Below, piece after piece: positions 36,251 to 45,797 of a stretch of DNA of 64,000 bases. Below the pieces are notes generated by a model. It was not told where the DNA came from. It worked only from the letters and a program-made list of their open reading frames with translations, and did no database searches. Numbering within the stretch: the stretch's first letter is position 1; every line of letters begins with the position of its first letter. This DNA comes from Streptomyces sp. TG1A-8 (GTDB lineage Bacteria > Actinomycetota > Actinomycetes > Streptomycetales > Streptomycetaceae), in assembly GCF_030499535.1 (NCBI RefSeq), contig NZ_JASTLB010000001.1, positions 3,410,001-3,474,000 of the forward strand. Reading direction: 5' to 3'. The translations under genes were made by a program, and so were the position numbers.

Positions 36251-36560
36251 TCAGCTCGTGAAGGTGAAGCACCTCCGGGTGCCGTACGCCGTCGCGGTCA
36301 CGCTGTCGCTCGAGCCGCCGGCGTACGAGTCGCGGACCCGGAAGCGGTGGGCGGGGTGCCCGTGGGCGTGACGACGGACTTGCCCGTGGAGCCGAGCGGG
36401 CAGGACTGCCTGCCCGTGGTCCGCCGGACGCCGCCGGAGTGGACCTGGGCCCGCGGCGGCCGCTTCCGGTCCGGGTACGGCGTCATCGTGGTCGTGACGA
36501 CCGGGTCCTTGGACTTGTGGAAGCAGGAGCAGGCGTGGTTCCACGCGTACCGGGTCCGGC
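36251..36560 (-). pseudogene. frameshifted gene for a Cys-containing, probably secreted protein
   Basis: One frame reads YAWNHACSCFHKSKDPV, TTTMTPYPDRKRPP and GRQSCPLGSTGKSVVTPTG. The natural ending (FRVRDSYAGGSSDSV and ATAYGTRRCFTFTS) continues in another frame after about position 36,350. A single-base frameshift joins the two. No start or signal peptide is left upstream. The family is not recognised. Confidence 0.5.
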
Positions 36561-36734
36561 AGGAGCCGCCGAGCGCCGGACGTCAGCACGTCCGGGCGGG
36601 CCCGGGCGCCGCAACGGCCGGCCGCCGGGCCCCGGCTGCTCGAACCCCTGGGGATGTCGCCGGCCGGGGGGTGTGACGAACAAGGGGCGCGGACGGCCGC
36701 ACCGAGCGGTACGCACGGGCGCATACTGGTGACG

Positions 36735-36956
36735 ATGACAAAGCCAGCCGCACCGAAGCGCCATCTGCCCACCAGCCCCTTCAACGCCCCGCTCACGCCG
36801 TCCCCCAAGCAGTTCGCCGTGGGCGACCAGGTCACCCACGACGTGTACGGCCTCGGCCGGGTGATCGGCATCGAGGACGGAATCGCAGCGCTCGTGGATT
36901 TCGGTTCGACGCAGGAGCGGATCCTGAGCCCGTACACCAAGATGAGCAAGCTGTAA
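36735..36956 (+). CDS. small conserved CarD-like/SH3-like protein
   Basis: The 73-aa protein starts MTKPAAPKRHLPTSPFN and ends with a compact beta domain (FAVGDQVTHDVYGLGRVIG, ALVDFGSTQERILSPYTKM). GDxVxHxxYGxGxV is the pattern of small CarD-N/SH3-like domains. Homologues are widespread in Streptomyces with unknown function. The ATG at 36735 is chosen because it begins the conserved part. Its presence suggests that chromosomal backbone resumes here. Confidence 0.78.
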   Translation: MTKPAAPKRHLPTSPFNAPLTPSPKQFAVGDQVTHDVYGLGRVIGIEDGIAALVDFGSTQERILSPYTKMSKL

Positions 36957-37556
36957 GCACTGCCGTGCCCGGTCAACGGCACGCCAGGCGCCTTCGTGGC
37001 CCTGTACCGAGTAGGAGACCTCTCATCGACCCGACCTCGCTGTTCTCCGCCCCGGAAGGGGCGCCCCGCCATGCCGCTGCGGCATCGCCGCCCCCGGCGA
37101 CGGACCCCTTCCAGGCCCCGGATTTCGGGGAGGACGAGAGCTTCCCGTCCACGCCGCGGCCCTGCACCGCCGCTGCACCGGATCGAGCGGGGAGCAGCGG
37201 GAACCACGCCGGCAAAGACCCGGCCCGAAGCGGCCGCGCCCCGGCTGTTCGCCCGGGCCGGCGCCCGGGCCGGCCCCAGTGACCGCGGCTTCCCGGGCCG
37301 CGGGCGCGGATCCGGTCCTCCTCGTCCGCTCCGGGTGAGACGCCGGGGTGAGGGCCCGGGGTCCGTTCGCCGTCCGGGCCGGTTCGAGGACGACGTGCCC
37401 CGTGCCCGGGGGACCCGCTCGCGGTCCCGCTGCGGCTGAGCACCTCCCCCGGGCCGCCGGCGACGAACGGAGACCGGCGCTCCGTCCGGACACCCGGACC
37501 ACCGGCCGCCCCCGGTGGCCGCGCGGGGGCCGGGTGCGCCCGGCGGGGGCGGTTGG
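36957..37556. other. non-coding gap with a weak att-like relic
   Basis: No gene is supported in these 600 bp; all frames are Arg/Pro/Gly-rich. A second, weaker att-like match is at 37,287-37,333. Confidence 0.45.
37287..37333. repeat. weak tRNA-Gly att-like relic
   Basis: Thirty-two of 47 ungapped positions match attL from 17,201, with blocks GCTTCCC, GCGCG and CCGCTCC in the right order. In G+C-rich DNA this is suggestive only, but it lies 1.1 kb beyond a clearer relic. Confidence 0.4.
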
Positions 37557-40235
37557 TCAGTCCGCGCAGGGCGGCCCCTGGACCTCGCTCGACTGGCGCG
37601 GGCCGTAGGCGCCGCAGGCGAGGACCGCCTTCGGCCGGTTCCCCGCCTGGCGCAGCAGGACGAGGGTCTTGTCACGGGGCGGGGCGTTGGCGCCGTCGTA
37701 GGAGACGTACCCGGTGGCCCCGTTGAAGGTGATGCCGGCGTCGAGGACCAGCAGGACGGACTTGCGTTCGACGTCCGGGTCGCCCTGCCCGGCCCGGCGC
37801 ACCGCCTGTGACAGGACGTGGAAGGCGTCGTACGAGACCGCGGAGTGGCCGTCCTGCTTCCAGGGGTCCGTGCCTTCGGTGGTGTTCTTCACGTAGGCGT
37901 CGTAGGCGGCCACGAACTGCCGGGTCCTGTCGCTCGCGTCCGGGTCGTCGTCCGGCAGCCGGTGCGCGGAGTAGTACAGGCGCAGCCAGTCCTTGTTGGC
38001 GAAGGCACCGGTCTGCGCCACGTTGGTCAGTTCGTTGCCGCCGAGCACCGTCACGTCGCGCGCGGTGCACGTCCCGGCGGTGTCCATGGAGTTGATGAGC
38101 GCGGTGAAGTCCTTGGCCCGCGCCGACCAGTACACCACCGAGTCCGGCTCGTCCTCCAGCGCGGCGCACAACGCCCGTGCCAGCGCGGCGGCGTCGGGCT
38201 GGCTGACGGCACCGCCCAGCGGTGCGGGGCCGAAGTCGCCCTCCTGGTTGAAGTCGAACACCTGGTGCGTGCCGTCGAACGCGTCGACGAACCGGCGGGC
38301 GAGGCTGTGGCTGTACAGGTCCGCGGAGCTCTCGATCACGATCGCGTGCCCGGCCGGGGTGCAGCGGTCCTCGAAGCCGGGCTCGGCCACGATGTTCTCC
38401 GTGGACGCGAAGTCCGCCTCGATCCTGGCCTCGCGCGAGTTGAACGGCGTGGACGGCCAGTAGGTCCGTGCGGCGGGACCGGTGAGCATCTCGTCGGCGG
38501 TCGCGGTGGTGCCGATCGTGGGGATGTACGCCTCGCCGAGGATCCGGAGGGCCGCCTGGGTCTCGGCACGGCTCTGCGCGAAGCCCAGGACGCCGACGAC
38601 CCGGTCGGACGCCGGGGCGCTCCCCTCGTCCGCCACCTCCGCGACGAGCTTCCTCGCCTCGCTCCCGGCGTCGCGGAAGGCGACTCCGGCCTCGCGCACG
38701 TCCACCCGCAGGGGTATCAGGGAGTCGTCGGCGGCGGCCTCGCGGTTCAGCCTCTCCTGCCACATCGCGATGCCGCGCAGCTCCGGGATCGTCCCGTCGA
38801 AGCGCGTCTCGTCCTCGGTCTTCGGCGGGTCGGACACGAAGGCGACGACCGTCCGCACGGTGCGGCCCTGGTCGGCGTACTTCTCGGCGCGTGCGTTCTG
38901 CTGGTCGATGGTCCTCACGGCCGCCCCGTACCAGGCGGCGGCCTCCACCGGCACCGGCTTCGTGGGAGCGGACTCCGCCACGGACCCGGTGCCGCCGAGG
39001 CAGTCGCGCGGCGGGGGGAAGAGGACGGGCGGGAGCAGCAGCCCCGCGGTGAACAGGGCGAGCGTGGTCACCCCGCTCACGATCGCGGCCGGGACGTACC
39101 GGCTGAACCTGAACGTCTTCGGCCCGACGGGCAGGACGGGCACGCCGCGCGCCGCCAGGTCGGCTTCGGAGGTGGTGACCAGCACCGGGGGTCCGCCGGC
39201 AGCGCCGTTGTCGGCGAGGCGCACACTCGCCTCCGGGAACGTGCTCTCGGCCGGGTCGCCCAGTTCCCGCAGCAGGGCCTCCGAGGGCACGCCCACGGCG
39301 ACGACGAGCGGTCCCGGCGGCCCGGCGGTGGCCTGGGCCCGGCGCAGGGAGCGCAGGAAGCGCTCCGCGGCGCGGGCGCCCGGCTCCCCTGCCGGAGGCA
39401 GCTCCACGAACAGGACCGGGCGGCTGGTCCTGCGGCGCCGGCCGGGCAGGACACGGCCGATCGCGGGCCGGCGCAGGTCCTCCAGCAGGGCGCGCAGGAG
39501 GAGCCAGTCGAACTCCTGGAGCGCCTCCTCGTGGGCCGCGTCGTCCATGAGCTGGACGGAGCGCTCGGCGGCCACGTGGTCCATCACCCGGAAGAGGTTG
39601 TTGCTGCCCTGGGCCACCGGTTCCGCGCCGAGCCAGCCCCGCATCACCTTGCGGGAGACGCGACGGGCCCAGATCCGCCGCGGAAGCAGCTGCACGAACG
39701 ACAGCCAGCTGAGGTTGGCCAGGAAGCCGGCGAACCCGTCGAGGGCCGGTCCCTCCATCCTGGTGAAGGCCAGCGCACCGCCGCGATGGGCCCGTCGCTC
39801 ACCGGCGTACGTCCGCAGCTCCGCTTCCTGGTTCGTGTTCGTCGCCCACTCCTGCGGGTGCGACCTGATGTACCCCACCAGGTCGCACATGACGTGGAAG
39901 TGCGGGAAGCGGTCGGGGGTCATGTGCTGCGGAGCGCTGCGGTACAGCTGCGTCCCGGCGCTGGCGGAGAGCAGCCGGGCGTCGGCCTCCTCGCCGGTTC
40001 CGGCCGGCAGGTGGGCGAACGGCACCCGCTGCCGCAGCGCTCCGGTGAGGGCGGCGACGACACGGTCCACGCTGCTCCGGTACGCCGCACGCGGCACCCG
40101 CAGGAGGAACAGCGGCGGACTGGTCCGCAGCTTCGCCCGGTTCTCGTACGCGGGGGCCACGGTCACCCGGAACTCCCGTACGAACGAGATGGCCTGTTCG
40201 TTGGGGAATCTGGGGCCGCCGAGCGGTGTGGTCAT
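37557..40235 (-). CDS. membrane-tethered type-1 ligand-binding receptor with cytoplasmic N-terminal domain
   Basis: The 892-aa protein has a ~380-residue N-terminal region without signal peptide (FPHFHVMCDLVGYIRSHP, VLFVELPPAGEPGARAAERF). One membrane helix lies at ~381-405 (VPAAIVSGVTTLALFTAGLL). An extracytoplasmic domain of the branched-chain-amino-acid/periplasmic type-1 binding class follows (VVGVLGFAQSRAETQAAL, YIPTIGTTATADEML, SVVYWSARAKDFTALI, ISYDAFHVL-like AVSYDAFHVLSQAVRRA). It looks like a receptor rather than a transporter component, as no ABC genes are adjacent. The N-terminal part is not a recognised enzyme. The stop is close to attachment-site relics. Confidence 0.8.
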   Translation of the reverse strand: MTTPLGGPRFPNEQAISFVREFRVTVAPAYENRAKLRTSPPLFLLRVPRAAYRSSVDRVVAALTGALRQRVPFAHLPAGTGEEADARLLSASAGTQLYRSAPQHMTPDRFPHFHVMCDLVGYIRSHPQEWATNTNQEAELRTYAGERRAHRGGALAFTRMEGPALDGFAGFLANLSWLSFVQLLPRRIWARRVSRKVMRGWLGAEPVAQGSNNLFRVMDHVAAERSVQLMDDAAHEEALQEFDWLLLRALLEDLRRPAIGRVLPGRRRRTSRPVLFVELPPAGEPGARAAERFLRSLRRAQATAGPPGPLVVAVGVPSEALLRELGDPAESTFPEASVRLADNGAAGGPPVLVTTSEADLAARGVPVLPVGPKTFRFSRYVPAAIVSGVTTLALFTAGLLLPPVLFPPPRDCLGGTGSVAESAPTKPVPVEAAAWYGAAVRTIDQQNARAEKYADQGRTVRTVVAFVSDPPKTEDETRFDGTIPELRGIAMWQERLNREAAADDSLIPLRVDVREAGVAFRDAGSEARKLVAEVADEGSAPASDRVVGVLGFAQSRAETQAALRILGEAYIPTIGTTATADEMLTGPAARTYWPSTPFNSREARIEADFASTENIVAEPGFEDRCTPAGHAIVIESSADLYSHSLARRFVDAFDGTHQVFDFNQEGDFGPAPLGGAVSQPDAAALARALCAALEDEPDSVVYWSARAKDFTALINSMDTAGTCTARDVTVLGGNELTNVAQTGAFANKDWLRLYYSAHRLPDDDPDASDRTRQFVAAYDAYVKNTTEGTDPWKQDGHSAVSYDAFHVLSQAVRRAGQGDPDVERKSVLLVLDAGITFNGATGYVSYDGANAPPRDKTLVLLRQAGNRPKAVLACGAYGPRQSSEVQGPPCAD

Positions 40236-40607
40236 GTGGGGCTCCCCCGTGTTCGGCCTGATCGGCGCATGCCGGGGGACGGCAGTGCCCCCCGACCAAC
40301 TCGACTACGTGCGAGTGGAGTTGAGAGAAGTCGGTGGAGAGGGGTGGGTCGCGGAAAGGGAGCTGAAGGATAACCACGGTGTGGCGGGGGTCACAATGGG
40401 CTGCCGGAAGCGCTCCGCCGGTCCGCGCGTGCGCCTCCTGCTCCCTCCGTGTGCGCCCCCTCCGGCCCGGGTCGTGCGACCCGGGCCCCGCCGTCCGCTG
40501 TGGTCAGCGGTCGCGTACCGGACCCGTGCCGGGAGGCCCCGCGGACGCCCGCGCCGCGGCCCCGCCCCTGCGAACCGCGGCGTCAGTGGCGCCGGCGGCC
40601 CGGCGCG

Positions 40608-41333
40608 TCACCAGGCCAGGGCGTCGGACAGGGTCGACTGCCAGTACGAGACTCCGATCGAGTCGTCGACGTACACGCCCTTCGCGGGGAGCGACGGGTG
40701 GGCGACGCCCGCTCCCCCGTCGAAGAAGACCGCGAGGGACCTGGCCGTGTAGCCGTGGGAGCCGCTGCCGTCCGCGGCCGCGAGGAGGACGCCCGCATAT
40801 CCCGACTCGCCGGGGGCCAGCGTGACCACCGCCTGCGGCTTGGAGTCCTCGAAGGCCGGCGGGACGGACTGGGCCTCATCGAATCGGACCGCCGGATAGC
40901 CGGTGAGGTCGCAGCTCCTGGAGCCGGTGTTGGTGACGGTGAGCAGGAGGTGGTTCAGGGGGCGGGAGACCTCCGTGGCGGTCATCCGGGTGGAGGTGCC
41001 GGAGCAGGGGGTCGAGGCGGACACCGGCTCCGCGGAACCCGCGGAGCCGGTGTCCGCGGAGCCCGACGGGAGCCTGGAACCCTTCGTGCCGTTCGAACCG
41101 GCCGCGCCGCCGGCCGGGTCGGAGGTCCGGCCCGCCGGACGGACCCGTTCCGTTCCGGTGGAGGTTCCCCCGCCCGCCTCGGGCGAGGGCGCGGCGGAGG
41201 CCGTGGGCGCGGAACCCGCCGGCACCCCCTCGTCGTGGACGCCCTCTCCGTCGCCGCAGGCCGTCAGCGTCAGCGCGGCGGCCGTGAGCGCGGCGGCGGC
41301 GAGCAGGCGGGTGCGGTGGGTGCGTACGGACAT
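40608..41333 (-). CDS. DUF4232-type lipoprotein
   Basis: The 241-aa protein has a lipoprotein signal (MSVRTHRTRLLAAAALTAAA, then LTLTACG with the lipobox Cys at 26), a long Gly/Ser/Thr linker, and a C-terminal beta-sandwich-like domain (HLLLTVTNTGSRSCDLTGYP, PGESGYAGVLLAA) matching DUF4232. It is exposed outside the membrane; its function is unknown. The ATG at 41333 has AGGGGGA before it. It is divergent from an HTH-ectodomain gene. Confidence 0.88.
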   Translation of the reverse strand: MSVRTHRTRLLAAAALTAAALTLTACGDGEGVHDEGVPAGSAPTASAAPSPEAGGGTSTGTERVRPAGRTSDPAGGAAGSNGTKGSRLPSGSADTGSAGSAEPVSASTPCSGTSTRMTATEVSRPLNHLLLTVTNTGSRSCDLTGYPAVRFDEAQSVPPAFEDSKPQAVVTLAPGESGYAGVLLAAADGSGSHGYTARSLAVFFDGGAGVAHPSLPAKGVYVDDSIGVSYWQSTLSDALAW

Positions 41334-41549
41334 GTGATCCCCCTGGTGCGTCGTGGGTGTGGTGGCACGGGCCGCTCGCCCGGCCGGCGGAAGCGGCGTG
41401 CTTGGATGGCCCAAGCTTGTGCGGCGATCCGTCCCGACCGCCACGGCTGCCGGGGCATCCGGGACGCTGGAACGCTTGCACCAGCTCTGACCTGGGGGAA
41501 TGACCTCCCCCTGGGACGGGGGTCCGGGATGTGGGGAGAGAGTGGAACA

Positions 41550-43049
41550 GTGGCGGGAGACGAATTCTCGGAGCTGTTGGGCAGGCTGAAGAAGCGGTCC
41601 GGGCTCAGTTACGGGGTGCTCGGCAAGCGGCTGCACACGAGTGCGTCCACGCTCCACCGGTACGTCAACGGGGACGCCGTACCGGTGGACTACGCGCCCG
41701 TGGAGCGGTTCGCGCGGGTGTGCCGGGCGACGCCCGAGGAACTGGTGGAACTGCACCGGCGGTGGGTTCTCGCGGACGCGCGGCGAGGGCAGAAGGCGGG
41801 CGGGGCCCCCGCGGAGGAGGAACCGCGGGTACGGACGGCGGCGGAGACCGGGACGGGCGCGGCGGAGACCGGGACGGGGACGGCGCGGGCCGGGACGGAG
41901 CAAGCCGGGACGGGGACGGCGCGGGCCGGGACGGAGGCGGCGCAGGCCGGGACGGGGACGGCGCGGGCCGGGACGGAGGCGGCGCAGGCCGGGACGGGGA
42001 CGGCGCGGGCCGGGACGGAGGCGGCGCAGGCCGGGACGGAGGCGGCGGAGACCGCAGCGGCGGCCGGGGCCGGCTCCGGGGGCGGGCGGTGGTCCCTGCC
42101 GAAGGCTCCCGCGGCGCGGCGGCGCGCCGCCGTCCTCGCCGGGGCCGCCGTGGCCGCCGTCCTCGTGCCGGCCGCGCTCGTGGTGCGCCTCGCGCCCGGC
42201 GGGAGCGGTGACGACCGGGACGGGAAGCCGGTCGCGGGAACCGCCTCCCGGTCCGCCGGCCCCGTCGGTGAAAGCCCCGGCGCCTCCCGGCCGGCCGGAG
42301 CGAGGGGCGGTCCGGTCCCGCCGTCCGCCTCGCGCGGCGGTGGTCCCACGGACTCCGCCTCCGCCTCCGCCTCCGCCTCCGTCTCCCGGGGCGGTGCGGC
42401 CGGGGCGGTCCGGGGCGGCGGTTCCGGGGACGGGGCCACCGCGCCCGCGGTCGCCGTCAACCCGTACAAGTGGGAAGGGCCGTGCAGCCAGCACTACCTG
42501 GTCGACCGGAAGCCCGAGCAGGTGCCCCCGCCACCGGCTGAGCCGGACGCGCGCGGGTGGGTCACCGCCCTCGGCGGGGTCGCCGGCGGACAGCAGATGC
42601 TCGCGCTGACCGTGCAGGGCACCGGAAGGGCCACCGTCGTCCTGGAGGAACTGCACGTGCGGGTGGTGGGGAAGAGCGCGCCGCTCGCCTGGAACGACTT
42701 CGTGATGGGCGTCGGGTGCGGCGGTGACGTGGGGACGGCGGCGTTCGGGGTGGACCTCGACGCCGGGCGGCCGGTGGTCTCCCCCGGGACCGGCCAGCGC
42801 GACTTCCCCTACAAGGTGAGCGAGTCCGACCCCGAGGTCTTCTACGTCTTCGCGAACGCGCGGGCGCACGACGTGAGCTGGTACCTGGAGCTGGACTGGT
42901 CCAGCGGTGACCGGCGGGGCACCGTACGCGTCGACGACGGCGGCAGGCCCTTCCGGACGAGCGGGAACGCGGGACGGCCCGCGTACACCCAACCGCTCGG
43001 TGCCTCCGAGTGGGGGCGGGACGAGTACGACCCCGTCGTTCCCGGCTGA
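41550..43049 (+). CDS. HTH-TM-ectodomain protein with repeat linker
   Basis: The ~499-aa protein has an N-terminal XRE-like HTH (LKKRSGLSYGVLGKRLHTSASTLHRY, key part LSYGVLGKRLHTSASTLHRY), then a low-complexity linker with tandem Ala/Gly/Thr-rich repeats. One membrane helix (AAVLAGAAVAAVLVPAALVV) is followed by a second Ser/Gly-rich linker and a C-terminal extracytoplasmic domain (WEGPCSQHYLVDRKPEQVP, VVLEELHVRVVG). It could couple an outside signal to DNA binding. The GTG at 41550 (VAGDEFSELLGRL) follows GGGGAGAGAG; ATG 41529 is possible. Confidence 0.82.
   Translation: MAGDEFSELLGRLKKRSGLSYGVLGKRLHTSASTLHRYVNGDAVPVDYAPVERFARVCRATPEELVELHRRWVLADARRGQKAGGAPAEEEPRVRTAAETGTGAAETGTGTARAGTEQAGTGTARAGTEAAQAGTGTARAGTEAAQAGTGTARAGTEAAQAGTEAAETAAAAGAGSGGGRWSLPKAPAARRRAAVLAGAAVAAVLVPAALVVRLAPGGSGDDRDGKPVAGTASRSAGPVGESPGASRPAGARGGPVPPSASRGGGPTDSASASASASVSRGGAAGAVRGGGSGDGATAPAVAVNPYKWEGPCSQHYLVDRKPEQVPPPPAEPDARGWVTALGGVAGGQQMLALTVQGTGRATVVLEELHVRVVGKSAPLAWNDFVMGVGCGGDVGTAAFGVDLDAGRPVVSPGTGQRDFPYKVSESDPEVFYVFANARAHDVSWYLELDWSSGDRRGTVRVDDGGRPFRTSGNAGRPAYTQPLGASEWGRDEYDPVVPG
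41880..42041. repeat. 42-bp tandem repeat within the HTH-TM gene
   Basis: About four copies of a 42-bp unit (the first shortened to 36 bp) encode the 14-residue repeat TARAGTEAAQAGTG. They are in frame, so copy-number change would alter linker length without breaking the protein. Confidence 0.9.
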
Positions 43050-43115
43050 GCGCCCGGCGGGCGGCGGCTCCCCGCCTCCCCCGCCGGCGCCGGCCGACGG
43101 CACGCGGCCGGCGCG

Positions 43116-43499
43116 TCACGGGCCGCCGCGTGCCAGCAGGGAGACGGCCGCCGCGGCCGAGGCGGTGGCGGCGAGGACCACCGACGCCGACAGCGCGTGG
43201 TACTTGAGGAGCCTGCGGCGCAGGGTGGCGTAGCGTGCCTCGTACTCGCCGCGCAGGCGGGCGGCCCTGTCGGCGAAGGACTGCAGAGCCTGGCGGGTCA
43301 GGCCCAGGCGCTGCTCGGTGTAGTGCCGTGCCAGGTCCTCGGCCTGCGCCGTGGTCAGCCAGGGCAGCTTCGCGCACAGGTTCTCGGCCTCGCGCCGGGC
43401 CTGCTCGCGTTCGGCCTGCAGGAGCAGGAAGCCCTCGACCTCGCAGGCGAGCACGGCGCCCTGCCGGTCCGGGGAACCGGAGGACGGCGCGGAGGTCAC
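43116..43499 (-). CDS. hypothetical protein with C-terminal membrane helix, coupled to ctaD
   Basis: The 127-aa protein has a helical, charged body ([60 protein letters not shown]) and one C-terminal membrane segment ([19 protein letters not shown]). The GTG start overlaps the ctaD stop in a GTGA junction, so translation is coupled. It may help assemble or anchor the oxidase. No family is recognised. Confidence 0.75.
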   Translation of the reverse strand: MTSAPSSGSPDRQGAVLACEVEGFLLLQAEREQARREAENLCAKLPWLTTAQAEDLARHYTEQRLGLTRQALQSFADRAARLRGEYEARYATLRRRLLKYHALSASVVLAATASAAAAVSLLARGGP

Positions 43500-45205
43500 G
43501 GCTTTTCCTTGTGGCTGCTGGCGTCGACGGCGTCGCGCCGGCCGGCGTTCGCCTCGTGCTCGCTCTCGGCGATGTCGGGGTGGTGCAGGTCGAAGGCGGG
43601 GGACTCGGAGCGGATGCGGGGCAGGGTGACGAAGTTGTGGCGGGGCGGCGGGCACGAGGTGGCCCACTCCAGGGAGCGGCCCCAGCCCCACGGGTCGTCG
43701 ACCTCGACGCGCTCGCCCTGCTGGGTGGTCTGCCAGACGTTGTAGAGGAACGGCAGGGTGGACAGGCCCAGCAGGAAGGCGCCGACGGTGGAGACGGTGT
43801 TGAGGGTGGTGAAGCCGTCGGCGGCCAGGTAGTCGGCGTAGCGGCGGGGCATGCCCTCGGCGCCGAGCCAGTGCTGCACCAGGAAGGTGGTGTGGAAGCC
43901 GATGAACAGCGACCAGAAGTGGACCTTCTCCAGGCGTTCGTCGAGCATCGTGCCGGTCATCTTCGGCCACCAGAAGCTGAATCCGCCGAACATCGCGAAG
44001 ACGATCGTGCCGAACAGCACGTAGTGGAAGTGGGCGACGACGAAGTACGTGTCGGTGACGTGCCAGTCCAGCGGCGGGGAACCCAGGATGACGCCGGTCA
44101 GCCCGCCGAAGAGGAAGGTGACCAGGAAGCCGGCCGCCCACAGCATCGGTGGTTCGAAGGACAGGGAGCCCTTCCACATGGTGCCGATCCAGTTGAAGAA
44201 CTTCACCCCGGTGGGCACGGCGATCAGGTACGTCATGAAGGAGAAGAACGGCAGCAGCACCGCTCCCGTGGCGAACATGTGGTGCGCCCACACGGTCACC
44301 GAGAGGCCGGTGATGGCGATGGTCGCGGCCACCAGGCCCATGTAGCCGAAGATCGGAGTGCGGGAGAACACCGGGATGATCTCGGTGATCACGCCGAAGA
44401 ACGGCAGCGCCAGGATGTACACCTCGGGGTGGCCGAAGAACCAGAAGAGGTGCTGCCACAGCAGGGGGCCGCCGTTCGCGGCGTCGAAGACGTGGGCGCC
44501 GTACTTGCGGTCGGCCTCCAGGGCGAACAGGGCGGCGGCCAGCACCGGGAAGGCGAGCAGGACCAGCACCGAGGTGAGCAGGATGTTCCAGGTGAAGATC
44601 GGCATCCTGAACATCGTCATGCCCGGTGCCCGCATGCAGATGATGGTGGTGACGAAGTTGACCGCGCCCAGGATGGTGCCGAACCCGGACAGCGCCAGGC
44701 CCATGATCCACATGTCGGCGCCCTCGATCGGCGTCCGGATCGAGTCCGACAGGGGGGTGTACGCGGTCCAGCCGTAGTCGGCGGTGCCGTTGGGGACGAG
44801 GAAGCTGCTGATCACGATCAGGCCGCCCAGCGCGAACAGCCAGAACGACAGCATGTTCAGCCGGGGGAAGGCCACGTCCGGTGAACCGATCTGCAACGGC
44901 ATGATCGCGTTGGCGAAGCCGGCGAAGGTCGGGGTGGCGAACAGCAGCAGCATGATCGTGCCGTGCATGGTGAAGGCCTGGTTGTACTGCTCGGTGGAGA
45001 GGATCTGCAGTCCGGGACGGGCCAGCTCGGCGCGGATCGCCATGGCCAGCAGGCCGGCGACCATGAAGAACAGGAACGAGGTGATCAGGTACAGGTGCCC
45101 GATCTTCTTGTGGTCCGTCGTCGTCAGCCAGGAGACGATCACCCGGCCCATGTGTCGACGTCCCTCGACCGGCACCAGCGTGGCTGGCTCCGTCTCTACG
45201 GTCAT
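43496..45205 (-). CDS. ctaD: cytochrome c oxidase subunit I (aa3-type), isolated paralogue
   Basis: The 569-aa protein is the heme-copper oxidase catalytic subunit. It has the low-spin heme His region ([15 protein letters not shown]), the CuB/His-Tyr loop [17 protein letters not shown], the further CuB histidines in VWAHHMF, and the heme a3/a ligands in [11 protein letters not shown]. It reduces O2 and pumps protons. Subunits II and III and the bc1 genes, which flank the main Streptomyces copy, are absent here, so this is probably the second copy. The ATG at 45205 gives [11 protein letters not shown]. Confidence 0.95.
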   Translation of the reverse strand: MTVETEPATLVPVEGRRHMGRVIVSWLTTTDHKKIGHLYLITSFLFFMVAGLLAMAIRAELARPGLQILSTEQYNQAFTMHGTIMLLLFATPTFAGFANAIMPLQIGSPDVAFPRLNMLSFWLFALGGLIVISSFLVPNGTADYGWTAYTPLSDSIRTPIEGADMWIMGLALSGFGTILGAVNFVTTIICMRAPGMTMFRMPIFTWNILLTSVLVLLAFPVLAAALFALEADRKYGAHVFDAANGGPLLWQHLFWFFGHPEVYILALPFFGVITEIIPVFSRTPIFGYMGLVAATIAITGLSVTVWAHHMFATGAVLLPFFSFMTYLIAVPTGVKFFNWIGTMWKGSLSFEPPMLWAAGFLVTFLFGGLTGVILGSPPLDWHVTDTYFVVAHFHYVLFGTIVFAMFGGFSFWWPKMTGTMLDERLEKVHFWSLFIGFHTTFLVQHWLGAEGMPRRYADYLAADGFTTLNTVSTVGAFLLGLSTLPFLYNVWQTTQQGERVEVDDPWGWGRSLEWATSCPPPRHNFVTLPRIRSESPAFDLHHPDIAESEHEANAGRRDAVDASSHKEKP

Positions 45206-45527
45206 TGGCAGCCTCGAACGTGTAGGACCGACAGAACAGCATTCGGGGCCAAGCGTTCCGTAAACGGATGAAAGGTGCACGCCCGGACCGGGAAGATGGA
45301 CCGGACGGGTTACGGCGTCAGGCGAACGGCGTACGGCCGCCGCGCCCGGCCCGGACCGCGCCCGGCCCGGACCGCGGCGGTCCCCGCGGCGCGGACCGGG
45401 CCGGGCGGCGCCGGGGACGGGCCGGCCACGGCACCGGGGCGCCGCCGGGGCTCCGGGGCGTGGGCACGGGGAGGGTGCAAGCGCAGCCCGGACGGGAACT
45501 CGGACCCCGCACACGAGGGGAGTCACG
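45206..45527. other. G+C-rich intergenic region between ctaD and DUF6480-like gene
   Basis: No gene is supported. It holds the divergent promoters and a run of CGGCCCGGACCG-type short repeats near 45,350-45,410. Confidence 0.45.
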
Positions 45528-45713
45528 ATGGCCGACGACGACGACTTCTACACACGCGACCGTCCGGACAACCCGGAGCTGGCGGAGGACCGCCCGAGAG
45601 GAGGCGGGCCGGAGGACCCGGAAGAGCGGGGGCAGCGGCGGAGGAAGCCGATGTGGATGGTGATCGGGCTGGTGGTCGTGGTGATCATCATCCTGGCGCT
45701 CTTCATGCCCTGA
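45528..45713 (+). CDS. DUF6480-like small membrane protein
   Basis: The 61-aa protein has an acidic, charged N-terminus ([20 protein letters not shown]), a basic RRRK patch and one C-terminal helix ([20 protein letters not shown]). This matches the small DUF6480 family of Streptomyces. GAGGGGAGTC precedes the ATG. The function is unknown. Confidence 0.8.
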   Translation: MADDDDFYTRDRPDNPELAEDRPRGGGPEDPEERGQRRRKPMWMVIGLVVVVIIILALFMP

Positions 45714-45797
45714 ACCGCTCCGGGGGCCCCGGACCGCTTCGGGCCGGCGCTCCGGTCGGGGGCCGGCCCCGTCCGGCCCCCGGTCCGGGGCCGGGGC

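Noticed and set aside
33498..36371. 957-codon plus-strand frame
   Set aside because: Antisense to the PAP2 gene for much of its length and low complexity elsewhere.
40608..43103. 831-codon minus-strand frame
   Set aside because: Only the last 241 codons (the DUF4232 lipoprotein) are real; the rest is antisense to the HTH-TM gene and its repeats.
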